A stretch of 64,000 nt of DNA from Lepeophtheirus salmonis (GCF_016086655.4 NC_052131.2:6431940-6495939), one strand, 5' to 3'. Shown: positions 46,251 through 58,935, numbered from the stretch's first letter. The notes: generated from the sequence alone by a model not told the origin. Made by a program: numbers and translations.

Positions 46251-49137
46251 AAAATTTTTTTAGTACTACACCCCTAACATATAGGTAGTATATTGTATAT
46301 AGGTATGTAAAAAGACTAGTTATGCATATGAGTAGAATAAGGTACTTGATGAATTCTATAGCAAATATGATAAAATGCATTAGTTACTCTTGGAATTAGA
46401 TCTGCTTTTTTTTCTTTATATCTCAGATTGCAAAAGATGAATGCATCTTATTTCAAATTATTTATCATTCTTTTAATTAAGAAAAAAGTGCAAAAATAGA
46501 AATTTGGTGATCCAACAAAAAAGAGAACTTGCATATTAAACAATGTGAATAATTTCCGTGTAGGGACCGGGGTAGGTTAAGGAGGATACACCAACAATTT
46601 GCAATATTGCAATTGGCTTTGTTTTAAATAAATTTATGTGGTAAAGACCGAAAACAGTTGCAACTAGGGATAGGTGCAGGTATTTGAACTAGTATCATGT
46701 ACTCGAAGCAGCAAATTTATAATGTATTTTGCCTTTATCTTCTCTTCCAGGATTAAGAAATACTATTTTATCAGTTTATTCCTGATAAAGTGTGTAACAA
46801 CAACGGAATTTCCATAAATCAAAGTGTTATGACCCCAAAATTTATAGCTAATACATATTTATTTATTGTCTTTTGTGAACTGTGAAATTATCACGGGTCA
46901 CAAAACAGTTCAAGACCTAAAACATGGATTTTTTTTCCACCCTTTTTTCTGGGTCTGGCCTACCTACCTCGTGAAAAAACCTCTGGACAGTTTTTTAACC
47001 ATAAGGTCTCTGTATAGAAGTAAGCAGGGTAGCAGACTTTGACTTCAACACAACTTATTTAAAAAAAAAATGTTTTATCGTCAATATAAGTCATTTGAGT
47101 CGATATCCTTTAAAAATAAATTTAATTTATAGCCATAGGTATTTATTAATTATATGTAGTAAATAATTGCGACAGATATAAATGAAATATTGGGCGAATA
47201 AGATATTTTACTTGATGAACAAGAAAGGAAATGGATCCAAATCTATCTTTTGCGAATTCATTCATAAGTTTTGGAAAATAATTTATGTACTCGTAACCCA
47301 GGAACGACAATACACACAACACCTCAATGCAATGTTACACTTTTCTCTGATGACATAGACTATTTAAAAGTCTAAACGACCATTGGCTATGCTCTAGCCG
47401 CCAGATTAATAATTTTGACTGTAAAAGTGTTTGGGAATTGTGATTGCATGGACTATATAACATGTTTAAAATTTGTGAAATAAACTTATAAATTAGTTAA
47501 CTTGATAAGTTTCACAAATTAATAGTATAATTTATAACCATTTAGAAAATAAGTTTACAAATACTCAATATAAGCCTTAGATTATAATTAAGTTTTCTGA
47601 AAAAAAAATAAATATAAAAATGAAATTTGCAATATTTTATTCTTGAAAAATGAAATTTCAAATATTTTAGTTGTTAAGAGATTTTTTTCAAAAATACATA
47701 TATATCTTAAAATTTCACAAAATTTTCTATGAACTAGCTTCTAATAATAATAACAAAATAGGATAAGATTTATGGTTTCCATAAATCCAGTGAACCCGCT
47801 TTTATGATATGAAGCGGAAATTCAAAAATGAGTTATGTTAAAAAAATAAACAAACAGACAAAGCTTATTTTGAATGAACATAGACAAGGTAAGTGTTGCT
47901 ACAAGGAAGACTTTAATTTTACAAGTTCTTAGTCTTTAAATCAAGAAGTTTGTACACTTTTTAACATATACTGTGAGTATTTGCAATACTTTATTGTTTG
48001 TTAATAACTTTTTGGCATGAAAAGTTTAAATTAAATAGGAGGAGACTTGCGACGATCAGAATCCATTTGACTAATCCTTGGTAAGTAATAAAAAATATTC
48101 AATTTATAATATTTTGAAGCTAAAACAAGGTACCTTTTATAGCTTTTTTAGTCATCATATCTATAGACGGATTAAGATTAGGATCGACCGTAGCCCTAAG
48201 CTTCTAGTGGCCATTGAATAATGTAACAGAGACGTTTTTGAGTATACCGCAAGGGATTTGATATATTAATATATGTTCGTGCTTGGGAAAAACTCCATAA
48301 ACCTGTCAAGGAGAAGAAGGAAAGGTGTTTATACGATGTTAATCAGTATTATTCATTCCATTCACAAATAAGACTAAGATTTCGTAAGAATAATACCTCG
48401 TTAGAATATAATATAAATATAAAATCGTATATTTTATGTTTTTTTTTTGTTTTTTTTGCATAATCTTTGAAAAGAAACTATCAATACCGGATCGAAAGAG
48501 GGGGGATCAGGGTAACCCTCTTTTTGTATACCGATCTCTCTCAGGATAGTTATTTCTATTACAGCAATGTTTTGATTGAATTGTTGTTGCTACAGGAACG
48601 ACTTTAACTTTACATGTTCTAGAGTCTTTATTGATATTACAAATATTGTGTAAATTATTGTTACGTTGAAAACAAATAATAGAATAAACAATATACCTGA
48701 TATATATATTCTATAAATTCGCCATACCTCTTTACTATAATGGGAGTTCCATTTTCCATAATAATATGAACTCGACCTCTACAACGATCTCGCTCACATT
48801 TCTAATAAGTCTTGTGAGATGTTTTATAAGCTACTCTATAGATGTGGTTGCAGTCATCCACAAGCTGTAGACCCCTCTTTTCGTTTTTATAAGGATACCA
48901 TATCTCTTACTCCACTTGTACCCATGAACTACCCAGCTTGTTCATAATCATTAATAATATATTTGAAATATACTCAACTTTAACGTGGTTTCTGTACAAC
49001 ATAAGTCTAAATAATAGTCAATAACAATACATAGCAAATATTGAATTTGTGACATCTGAAGCAAATAATTGACTACCTTAAATTGAAGTACTTTACAGAG
49101 TTATAATTTTACTATACCAATTAAATAATTGGCTAGA
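46251..49137. other. AT-rich intergenic DNA
   Basis: No gene is supported. Two phrases, GTTGCTACAAGGAAGACTTT (47895) and GTTGCTACAGGAACGACTTT (about 48587), each followed by ACTTTAC-type sequence, show a dispersed repeat of unknown type. Confidence 0.4.
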
Positions 49138-49337
49138 TAGTGGAAGAGGATCAACCAAATAGCTACTGATAATATAAAAGTAAAGAAAAACCATGTTTTG
49201 ATTGTAGATTTCAAAAATATATCAATACCATCAGATGTAAACGTCAGTTATACAATAAGCCAGTCAAAATACTCAAAAAATTTATCTGAAGATGATGAAG
49301 AAAATGAAGAAACTTTAATAATAGTTGATGAATGAAA
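49138..49337 (+). pseudogene. unidentified short coding-like block
   Basis: The frame is open for 64 codons without an ATG. It includes KKNHVLIVDFKNISIPSDVN and then a Ser/Asp/Glu-rich tail ending DDEENEETLIIVDE before the stop. Composition is more protein-like than the surroundings. It may be the tail of a transposase or the terminal exon of an unrecognised gene. No acceptor is obvious. Confidence 0.25.
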
Positions 49338-49789
49338 AGATAATAACTATACCTGCATACGTATTACTATTGTAATTGTAGAGCAATGAAAATGAAAACA
49401 AGGTTAATTATGATTTTAAGTATCCATCTTATTCATTAAGACTCTTACAGCTTTGGCTATTGATAATTTAATCACTCCGACTGGGTTGAGTTAAACATCT
49501 TTGATCAGAAATATTCGAATCCAACTCTATACCTCTGACTAAGTCATCTAGCATTTTTGACTTTTTTTTCTTTTTGATAAGGCCACTTCTATTTAAACGA
49601 TTTTATAACTAGATTGTACAAACTACTAAAAACAACCATTTAAAAACAAATCATTTTATTAAGTAACAAAACTGTATTCGAGTAGAAAAAGTAAATAAAA
49701 ATAAATTCATTTTCTTAATAGAAGTCCAATGTAAACGATGCAATTACATTTCAAGACCTAACGATGTAATGAAAAGGTGTGTTTGGTGC

Positions 49790-50270
49790 ACAATGCTAGT
49801 TACTTAGTTTTGACAATGAGAAGCACGTCCTCAGGATCCTACGGGGACGTTTTGTCGTCCATGAGACCTTAGCTTCCAAGGAGATCTTATCGTCCTAAAA
49901 GAGACACAGCCTACTTGAGCGACAAGAAGAGGCCCAAGGACTTACTAGACTAGTGCTTCTTAATAGTCACAAGAAGCCCTGCTTTAGCTTTAACACGTAT
50001 AAATTGTACAACCGGATCTGTTGTAGAGGCTCTGTGGACCAGTCCGAGTCATTGATCTGATCACTAATGGCGATCTGTTGGTTCTCTAAGAAGTTAATGA
50101 TGTCATTCCTGGTGCCAGATCTGTAGTGCTCCTTATTGGCAGATGTCCTTCCCGAAAAGCCTCCCATTAGCAAGCTTATGTGCAATATGATACATTCAGA
50201 CTTTATCTCATAATTATATATTTGTTTATAGAGTTTCTTGTTATTATCTCTCATCAGAAGTATAACGGTT
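49790..50270 (-). other. GC-richer island with a 95-codon open frame
   Basis: Base composition changes sharply here (frequent CCTC, GGAC, GTCC), unlike the flanks. The minus-strand frame 50254-49967 includes SGRTSANKEHYRSGTRNDII and SDQINDSDWSTEPLQQIRLY. No family is recognised. In this window such GC-richer islands are usually transposon remnants. Confidence 0.3.
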
Positions 50271-50819
50271 TTTAAAGAAGTCGGTTCAAATTCTTTATAA
50301 AAAGGTGCAACATTGATGTTTGCTATGTTCTATTTTAAAATATATAAAATTGAATTAAATGCTCTCATTTTACACTAATGAATGCAAAAATGCATTACAA
50401 ATGACTTCAATTAGGGGGGGAGACTCATTTTAAATCTTAAATTATATATGGAAGATACTTTTATGCTATAAAATATGCATGTGGGCGAAACTTTTACAGG
50501 GCGAAACTGCCCGAGGCGTAACATCCTAGAACCGTAACAACGTAACCAATAAACCTTTTATTACATCTAAAAAATACCCAGTTAATTCTAATATGACTAT
50601 AAAATTCTCCCCCAAAAAAAAAAAAATTACCAATTTCTTTTAGATTATACTGAAACATTAGAATGGTCAAAAACTATAAACTTAAATTAATTGATGAAAA
50701 TTATGGGAAAACTGAATCAACATTAAAACAGAACATGCTAGCATCAAAATAAAAATATGAACTTATTTAACAATCACAAAACTTTAAAAAAATGATTCAA
50801 AATTAGTTTTGATATTTTA

Positions 50820-51403
50820 GAAAAAAAAAAAAAATTTTTTAGATATTGACAAAATATTACATTTTTTGGAAAAAATAACTCAAAAAAGTCAGCAATTCTC
50901 AAAATATCTAAATTTTTGAGGATTTCTTTAGTAAATACAAGGCTATTCTCAAAAAATTATATTCTTGGAAAAACATTTCAAAGATCTACATTACTTTACA
51001 AAAAATAAATGTTTGAAAAAAAAAGTTCAAAAACAAAATTTAAAATTGTAAATTTTTGAAAGAAAATTACAACATTTTTTAGCTATTGACTAAAAATTAA
51101 ATTTTGGAAAAAAATAATTAAAAAAATCAGCAAATCTCAAAATGGTTTATTATTTTTAATTGTTTTTTATAAACACATTGTTATTCTCAAAAATTTTGAT
51201 TTTCGGAAAACATTTCAAAATTCCACATTTGTTCACAAAAAATTAATTAAAAAAAAAAAAATCACATTTGAAATTTCAAAAATTTTATTTTTTCATAACA
51301 AATTTTCAATAATCTACAGCAATTCTCAAAAAATTCGAGAAATTCAATTAAATTTCAAATTTTCTAGTTAGAAGCAAAATTTACAGCCCCTCCATCCCAG
51401 CCC
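50820..51403 (+). repeat. repeat family A, longest copy
   Basis: This is nearly 560 bases of alternating oligo-A and oligo-T blocks in which the phrase AATTCTCAAA recurs. It ends with the tag ACAGCCCCTCCATCCCAGCC (from 51383). Confidence 0.55.
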
Positions 51404-51724
51404 CTGCTTTAAAGTTATAATTGATCTATTGTAAATTATTTTATGACATTACAAATAGTATTTGTTTGAATGTTTTGTATAGAGCCTGTTCATTGCATAT
51501 TTTATGCCGTTTTTTATTTTTTTTAATTTATTTTTTCTTTGAATTATATGGATTTTTGGTATTAAGAAACATCGACTATCAACTATGCACAAAATTAAAG
51601 TTTTACACTGTGGTTTGATAATATATTAAAGATAATTATTGGCTATTAATAACTTATTATGTAACCCACTCTATTAATCACCGAATTATCACCTCAACAT
51701 AAACTGTTTACACTATATATCGTA

Positions 51725-51920
51725 TTAGTTGTCAATTTTCCGCTTGTTTCCCTCTTATCAGTGTTCTAAATAACGTTGATTGGCTGAATTGTAATAAGTT
51801 GTCTTGGTTAAACTGTTGACAATTTTCTATAGTTCTTGAATAATAATTATATCGTATCATGCAAACTTTCTTCTAAAAAGAATGAGAAAATAGACTCTAT
51901 ATCATTTTGTAGTTAAACGA
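51725..51920 (+). repeat. dispersed repeat family B, copy 4
   Basis: It contains CAGTGTTCTAAATAACGTTG ATTGGCTGAATT, then the GTTGACAATTTTCTATAG region and a degraded TTCTTCTAAAAAGAATGAGA end. It aligns in order with the copy at 39330. Confidence 0.5.
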
Positions 51921-52091
51921 ATAAGACTATAGTCCTACATAGTATTTTCGATCGATGCTGCATTATAATAATACTAATTAATATTTTGTTAAAAGTGTAA
52001 ATTTACTTTAGTATTTCTTTATGATAGGCAACATTTCTTCATAGAAGTAAGAAGATTTATCAATATATATATACATATATGTATATATATA

Positions 52092-52845
52092 GGGTACGGC
52101 AGTAAAACGTGGACTCTTAATTAATGTTTACTTTCTCATTACTATGAACAGGTTTAGTGATTATTTTTTGATATTGTGATTTCACCGACCTTTATACATA
52201 AACAAACTCTACTAATCAATTAGTCATTTCATCATCATGAGACGGTAACAAGCAAAAAGGCAGCACATCTCAGATCTCCTAAATTGTGGAGTTGATGTGA
52301 TGAAGATAACGGACATCGTTAAGTGTTGTAGGAGCCGGGTTTTAAGTTGGCCAAGATGGAAAAAAAACCCAGAAAAATCATCTCTAGTATGTAAGGAACT
52401 GCTTGGGTATAATTTAAAGAGGGATACAAAGTTTTTTTTAAGTTTGGAGAAGAATATAAAGGAGGATCCCACTGAGTCGATGAATCACCTCGCCAACGAC
52501 TTCTTTGTGGCTCCTAGGACTATCAGGAGGGATGTAAAGCAGAACTAGGGATTAGTTTTTTATAAGGACCTCAAGCTTCCTTCTGACAGTGGGCATGTAA
52601 GCCAGGAGGCTTGAGAGGTGTTACAAAATCCTCACAAGTGAGGTCAATGACAAAAAAAATTCTCGGACAAGAAGATTTTCACAGATGATCAATTCCACAA
52701 CCGGCGGAAAGACCAGTGACTTGAAAAAACATAAAAAGAGGTCCAAGGGGTTTACCACACCAAATAACCGTCCCAAACAATGGTCCTTGGCGTTAGGCCC
52801 TCTGATAGAAAGAAGATACTTCAGTTTTTTTTTTTTTTTTTTGAT
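52092..52845 (+). pseudogene. Tc1/mariner transposase relic, 3' truncated
   Basis: It begins with a terminal-repeat-like GGGTACGGCAGTAAAACGTG after TA. The frame from 52297 gives a helix-turn-helix region with KNIKEDPTESMNHLANDFFV and APRTIRRDVKQN. The family equivalent is DPxxSMxxLAxxxxVSxxTIRRxV. After stops comes KKFSDKKIFTDDQFHNRRKD, the first catalytic region: Asp in F-S-D, with the usual Glu replaced by Lys. The relic ends near a T18 run (about 52826-52843) with no right terminal repeat. Confidence 0.65.
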
Positions 52846-53759
52846 AGATTGGTAAATTAATCACTTTAAATGTAGGAACGTTGTGGTTAATTTTCTGCGA
52901 ATGACAATTTTCCTTCAGATAATTTTCCAATTACAATATTCGGAGGGCAATCTTCCACGTACAATCAAAAATATATCCAGTGACCCTTAGTTTTTTTATA
53001 CATATTAGCATTTATACTCATTAGTCATTTGCAACGTTATAAATATTTATTTACTTAGTGTATATAATAAATTTGTAGAGACAATGAACACTACAACTTA
53101 AATTAAGGAAGTGAAGAGGTGCAAAACGAGATACCATATGGGACTACTTATATTTTCACTTCATTGATCTAATTGATAGTTGATATCTTAAAAAAAAAAA
53201 AAAAGAGCGCCAGGATTAGGCCGGAGAAATCTCATGTTTTTAATATATAGCTAGATATATAAAATTATGTAATAATAAATAAGTGTAAATCGTATTAACT
53301 TAATCATTTATCAAATATGTTATAACACTAAGCAATTACATCAAAATAAAAATGGAAGCTGAAATCAATGAAGGATATAAATGTATAAGTACATTACACC
53401 ATTATTTCACAATGATGACTAAGATGATAATTCTAAGTTTTATCTAACATAGTATTAAAATAATTTATGTAGGTGTCTTGATTTTCGTTCGTCCCGTTTG
53501 GAAAAATAATGATAAAAACTTCAAAATTGGAGACAAATACAGACTTTAGACAAAAATAAAAGTTGTTCAGAATTCTGAGTTATGTACGTAGAGCTATATT
53601 ATTTTCTGATGAGTCCAGATCCAGAGCTCTGGAGAGCAAATTTGTTTTTTTGCTAATAAGTTGATTTTTTTCATGAAACAAGATGGATTCCCCATGTCTC
53701 AAAGTTATTTTAAGGTATGGATTTTCGATTCAAAAATGCACCAAAAAAATTCAAAAAAA
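52846..53759. other. AT-rich intergenic DNA
   Basis: No gene is recognised. Confidence 0.4.
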
Positions 53760-54115
53760 AAAAATTATTGTACAAACGGAAAATGGGAGAACTTATATTT
53801 AATAAGAACTAAAAAACGGGAATTAGGTAAATGAAGGAAGAAGAGGATTAGTGAGTAAGTCTTAACATGTATCTTCTTTATGGTTGGAGAAGGAACATGG
53901 GAAATTAGCAATGCGAGTGACAATAAATAAATCACAAGGTCAAACATTTGAAAAATTGCATTATATTTACCAAAATCTGTATTTTAATATGGTCAATTAT
54001 ATGTTACATTTTCAAGAGTGTCAAAAGAGGATGCAGGTTTGATTATATTTACATCAAATAGGCAGAAAACAATACCAAATGTTGTATATAAGGATATTTT
54101 ACAATATAAATTTAC
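53760..54115 (+). pseudogene. Helitron/Pif1-type helicase, C-terminal relic
   Basis: Plus-strand pieces read KLAMRVTINKSQGQTFEKL, then (next frame) ALYLPKSVF and YGQLYVTFSRVSKEDAGLII, then a stretch ending KTIPNVVYKDIL. TINKSQGQTF and QLYVxxSRVxxxxxL are the last two conserved helicase motifs (V and VI) of Pif1/Helitron helicases, and the N-I-V-Y-x-x-I-L tail is typical of Helitron Rep/helicase proteins. Frameshifts between pieces show decay. A cellular PIF1 would not be expected as this isolated fragment. Confidence 0.7.
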
Positions 54116-56439
54116 CTAATATATATTTAGAGTAGATCGTTTTAGTTTAGAATTTTTATATAAATAAACTATATAGAAATAAAAACTTTTTAATTTTTAA
54201 TTAACTGTCTTTAAGATAGTGTGTTTGCGCTAGTGGTACATTAATAAGCTTTAGAATTGTCAAGGCCGATAATTTATTATTTTTTGTTAAAAATACTGAA
54301 ACAGTACGGTTTATATACAGTTTTGTCCCATAGTAATACTAATTACACTAATTACTCATCTCCTGTAAAACATTTTTCAGTGTAACCATGTTAATTTTCT
54401 GTTTCTTTTTTATACACACGCTTTTATTGTTCCATGGGATTCGGCTTGAACACTTTTGCCTTGAAACTTTTTTGACTTGGATAATAATGAAATTAATTGT
54501 ACTTTTTTTCAGTTATAAAGTAGTAGGAATGTAAAAAAAAATCAAAAAATCATTTTCATGTATTTCTTATATAATAACTATTATTTAATTTTAGCTGGAA
54601 AATGGAATTATGCCATAGTTACCTTACCTGGTTGGAAATAGACGGAGTAATTGCAATTTCTGACAAAATTTAACACTTTTTATCACCGGCAAATTGTCAA
54701 ACTTTTCCTGAGGAATTGTCTGTTTAGTTTATTAGAACAATAAATGGCGCATTGAATTTGAAAACATCATCATAACAAACATGACAACGCATTCATACTA
54801 ATACTAAATAATTTATTTTGCACTTGCAATTATGATTATTGCCACTCAGTAAGACATAATCAAAATTTGAGCATTTAATATATAAAAGACTATAGTTTAC
54901 CTCAGATATATTCAAATATTTCTCATATCAATCAGAGAGACTCGGGAGTCAAAAATGTCAAACAGAATATTAATGACGCAATAATGTAATTATAATTCAT
55001 GATGCTGATTAATTTGCTGGACAGGGGTTTACTTAAGAGCTTTTAAGAATACGTTAAATATATATTATAATTTAACTCTAAATCTATCGAAACTTTATTA
55101 AAATGGAATAAACTTAGCGTATTCAAATCAATGATTCATTTATTAAATCAATGAATTCTTAGATTTAAGAATTCATTGGTTAAGTATAAAAAATTCGCTG
55201 AATAATTAGTTTGAAAAATAATCATAGGGTAGAGCTACTTAATCGGATTGTGATTTTTTATAGTGGGGCCCTCTATGTTTTTAAGATACATGTATATAGT
55301 TTTAGTAGTAGAATTTTTATTTTTGTATTCCAGCTTTGAGAAATTTGAAACAAAAAGGTAAACAAGATAGACAAACACGATTCTTCAAATCTCAATACGT
55401 AGGTTGCAAGGCATTATGAAGGAATCAAGGAATATTACTGCTACGGTCCATAGCGATAAATAAATGTCATTTATATGCAGTCTATTTTTTGATCAGAAGC
55501 CCATGAAGATATATTGAAATATATTCTTTCTTCAAAGATTGTACTGGAGCTATAGATCGAAGCCCCTCCCCCCCCCTAAAAGAATGAACTAGTGACGCCA
55601 CTAGAGTCGGCATATATCTAGATGCTCTTCGAAAAAGATCCATCCAAATCATCATTATTACACTAAGAAGTAATTTGATAGTTTGACGGCTCTGACTTAT
55701 AGTTTACACACGAATTGTTTTCTCAAAAAGTGCTGAATCATTTAATTTATTCTTCTTTTATCCCCGTCATGTAGTTTGAATGTAAGAGGTTTTGTAAAGC
55801 TTCTTATTCTCCCTTGCTTAGATGTTTTTGATATGTATAAACTAGTACTTATAAAAAAGTGTACTTACAACAGAATTTGACTTCACTCGATTTCTTTACG
55901 ATAGTAGGTGTATAAAGCGTGTCAGCTATCGATGCTTATTTCTATTTAACCATTCATTTTATCCATCATCTACTCCGTGTTTCGGGACATTAGGAATCCG
56001 TATTTCCGCTAATAAGGTGAAGGGCATTCGTTTTCTGCAGTAGGCTCTCACCTAACAACTCTGTCAATGTTCCTTTATAAAAAATTGGAGTCCCGAGTCT
56101 TCCTACGGGTACGTCTCAACAATCTACATTCTTGATTCTACAATTTAACCTGATCTTAATTATTAAAGACATTCAACCCTTTGCGGATCTTAAACGTCGT
56201 AATGAAGCATAAGCTAAGTCTCAGTTACTCAAGAGGATCACTCTCCCTTACTAGACTGCAGCAAGAAACAAAGAAGACTGTCTGATTTCTCTTAAATCAA
56301 TTAGATAAATAAAATGGAAGGCTTATTCTGTATTAACTTTTTAGCAATATTATCATAAATTCTATCATTCAATTCAAGAACAAATATAGTCAATCCTAAT
56401 TTATCGTAATTACTAATTTGTATACACTATCATTTGTTA
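54116..56439. other. AT-rich intergenic DNA, mixed-complexity block near 55.9-56.3 kb
   Basis: No gene is supported. A C9 run and TAGTGACGCCACTAGAG (about 55570-55605) look like the end of a transposon. The stretch 55880-56290 is less AT-biased but has no readable frame. Confidence 0.35.
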
Positions 56440-57040
56440 GGAAGGCTTTCAGTTATAAGTAACAACTTCCCTGTCTGCGTCACGGCCGTCCAAACAATCA
56501 CAGACTGTAGTTTCTATTCTCTGTTGACTCCATGGTCACCCAGCTCACCTTTTTTGGCCAGAATCCGATCATTTTGGGGGTAAATGCTTGTTCCACATTG
56601 AAAATCTTCTCATCAGTGAACACAATCTCGGGAGACGAGCCAGTCCTCATCTTCTGAAGAATGACATTGCTTCTCTCAAGTCTTTTAGCCTTGACCTTCC
56701 TTAACAGGTGTTATTGTCTCTTGATTTTGTAGGGATGCATCCAAAGGTAATCTCAGATTAATTCTTTTATTGTTGTTGTACCCATGTTAAAATCCTTGAC
56801 AATCTTGGTGAGGTTTCTCCCGGAATTTCTTGCAATCCTTACATTGACAGCTCCGGGGCCTTTTTGACCTTGCTCTGCCTGATTTGGGTCTGTCCTTGAT
56901 AGATTGAGTCTCCTTTTACATCTCAATAGTTCCCTTGATGAACATGGGGTTGACCTACAGGCTCTTCAGGTTTCTCAAGAAGGGCGGGTCGAGATTTGCC
57001 CTTCAGGTACTCATTGATTATAGCCTCTCTGTTGGCATCA
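56440..57040 (-). pseudogene. Tc1-like transposase relic
   Basis: In minus-strand order: a basic N-terminus (about 57000-56850) with DRPKSGRARSKRP, an HTH-like region, then RLKDLREAMSFFRR-like sequence. The catalytic start follows as DEKIFNVEQAFTPKNDRILA, where the family has S-D-E-K-x-F-x-V-x-x-x-x-N-x-x-N-D-R, so the first catalytic Asp and Glu are kept. Then come VNRE and VIVWTVVTQTGK, the V-M-V-W-G-x-V-x-x-x-G-K strand. Stops and frame changes throughout make it dead. It is a different lineage from the element at 8 kb. Confidence 0.7.
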
Positions 57041-58498
57041 TTGTGGTTAACGAAACTGTTATTTTATTCAAAATGATTTGTTTTGATCTAGTTTTGACGC
57101 AACTAGAGTTTAAATGTAATATCTCGCAACCTTACATATATAATATAAACTTAATTTAACAAGACTTTCCGCGGAGCACGTAGATAATGACTACAGTTTT
57201 CCCATACCATACACGTTACTAAAAACTGTATTAAGTACCTTTTCCTCTTGGTTTTTATACATTGTTCAACTGTTCAGTAATAAATTTTATTTGTATTTGA
57301 AAATTATCTTCTTCATTTTCAATTGTATTCAGAATTATTATAGACTATTCAAGCTTTGATTCAAGTCAGTTTCCTAAATGATGAAGACTTTCAATTTTCT
57401 CAAATTGACATATATGTTTTAATTCGTCTTCCTTTGGATTCCCGGAGTAATCTAATCTACGCTTGGAAGAACAACATGTAGCTGCATTTTTGTCAATTAA
57501 TTGCAAATACTGAATTCTGATCCAATAACAATTTGAATTCCTTTCAGAGCCAATTCTTCTTTTCTACTATTAGCTATCGGTATTATTAAGATGATATTAA
57601 TATTTTCCCCCCTACAACAGTATCCAGCAAATATCGGTAGTAAGTCCCCCTTTTTATATGTCCGAGGTATAATCAATTTTTCTCGAATTATCCTACTTTT
57701 TTTGTTCGCAATCTATTCTAAACAAAATTAATTCACAGTTCTAACTATCTCATAGGGATTTTTAGTACGTATTACTTTGATTTAATTCAACTATCACTTT
57801 TCACCATGGGCATCAAGTATTATGTATTTAATATTTTAAATCTATTTGAGAAAGTTTCATAAACTATTCTTAGAAATTTGTCCGTGTATTTTACATAAAT
57901 ACCAACTATGAGCCCCAAGATGGCGTTACCGTATTTAATGATGTAATTTGTGACGTAAGTAAAAACGCTTTATAGTAATAAATCTCATTTATCCTTTCAT
58001 GATAAACACATAAGATTTAGGGAGAATATGAAATGTTCCGATTTCATAATCACTCAACCTTGATGCCATACTTAAAATTTATACTTATTTGCGCCTGAAT
58101 TAATTGGTAGATTTAAAGACAATCTTTTGGCGGAGTTGTTGTATTTATTGTTCCATAATAAATTTAGTTTCTAATAAATATATTTGATATTATTTTAGGA
58201 AGAGTAAAAACCATGATTTTTTTTCAATTTTTATATTTCACATTTTTTCCACCATGTCCCTATTCATTCATTTAAAACCTGTATTCAATGATGCAGAACA
58301 TATTTGAGAATGTATTCCCAAAAGATTGTACACATTATAAAATTAATAACACAAGATCCATATCTGATCTTAGAATATAATATAATGTCTTAGTTTTCTG
58401 AGTGATAATGGTTGTTCCCTTTGGTTAAGGGAAAATACTATCCTGAGGTTAAGTGAGATTTTCAAAATAATTATGTAGTCTAACCATAAATTTGCAGT
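57041..58498. other. AT-rich intergenic DNA
   Basis: No gene is recognised. Confidence 0.4.
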
Positions 58499-58588
58499 TT
58501 ATTGATCATTCGTCATAGCAGGATCATTGTTATTGTCCAAGTTGGACAGAGAGGTTTGTGTTTGGCTGAAAATATCATTTGCAGACAT
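58499..58588 (-). CDS. possible terminal exon or 29-residue small ORF
   Basis: The minus strand reads MSANDIFSQTQTSLSNLDNN, then NDPAMTNDQ and stop. The composition is strikingly protein-like for this AT-rich DNA. Two models are possible: a free-standing small ORF from the ATG at 58588, or a last exon starting after the good acceptor GATATTTTCAG, which would keep QTQTSLSNLDNN onward. An AATAAA overlaps the stop. No upstream exon was found, so this is a weak call. Confidence 0.2.
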   Translation of the reverse strand: MSANDIFSQTQTSLSNLDNNNDPAMTNDQ

Positions 58589-58935
58589 CACAAGATGAAT
58601 AAACAGAATAAATGAAGTAATAAAAATTGAATGAAGTTATTGGTAGTTCAATGAAAAGGCAAACTATATAATAATTGAATTTTTAATACTTTTCCTAGGT
58701 ATTCTATGTAATACCTACGTATGTTATATAATTAACATTAACTGTGTAGGAAAAGTATTAAATGTTAAAAAGATGGGATAAGAAAACTTTCTTATGTCTG
58801 AGGCGTATGAAATAATAAACCTTAAAAATAAATATTATTTCTAGAAAAAAAAAATGATAATAACAATATTTTAGCAACTTTGGTTCTTAATTGAGAAAAT
58901 TCATGGTAGAAGCGTTTTTGAATGTGTTAGGCTGG

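Noticed and set aside
50275..50300. B-box-like GGTTCAAATTC, possible tRNA or SINE
   Set aside because: No A-box at the right distance and no acceptor stem.
52060..52092. near-palindromic TATATA/CATATATG run as a regulatory site
   Set aside because: It is simple-sequence DNA and probably the TA-rich target into which the adjacent Tc1 element inserted.
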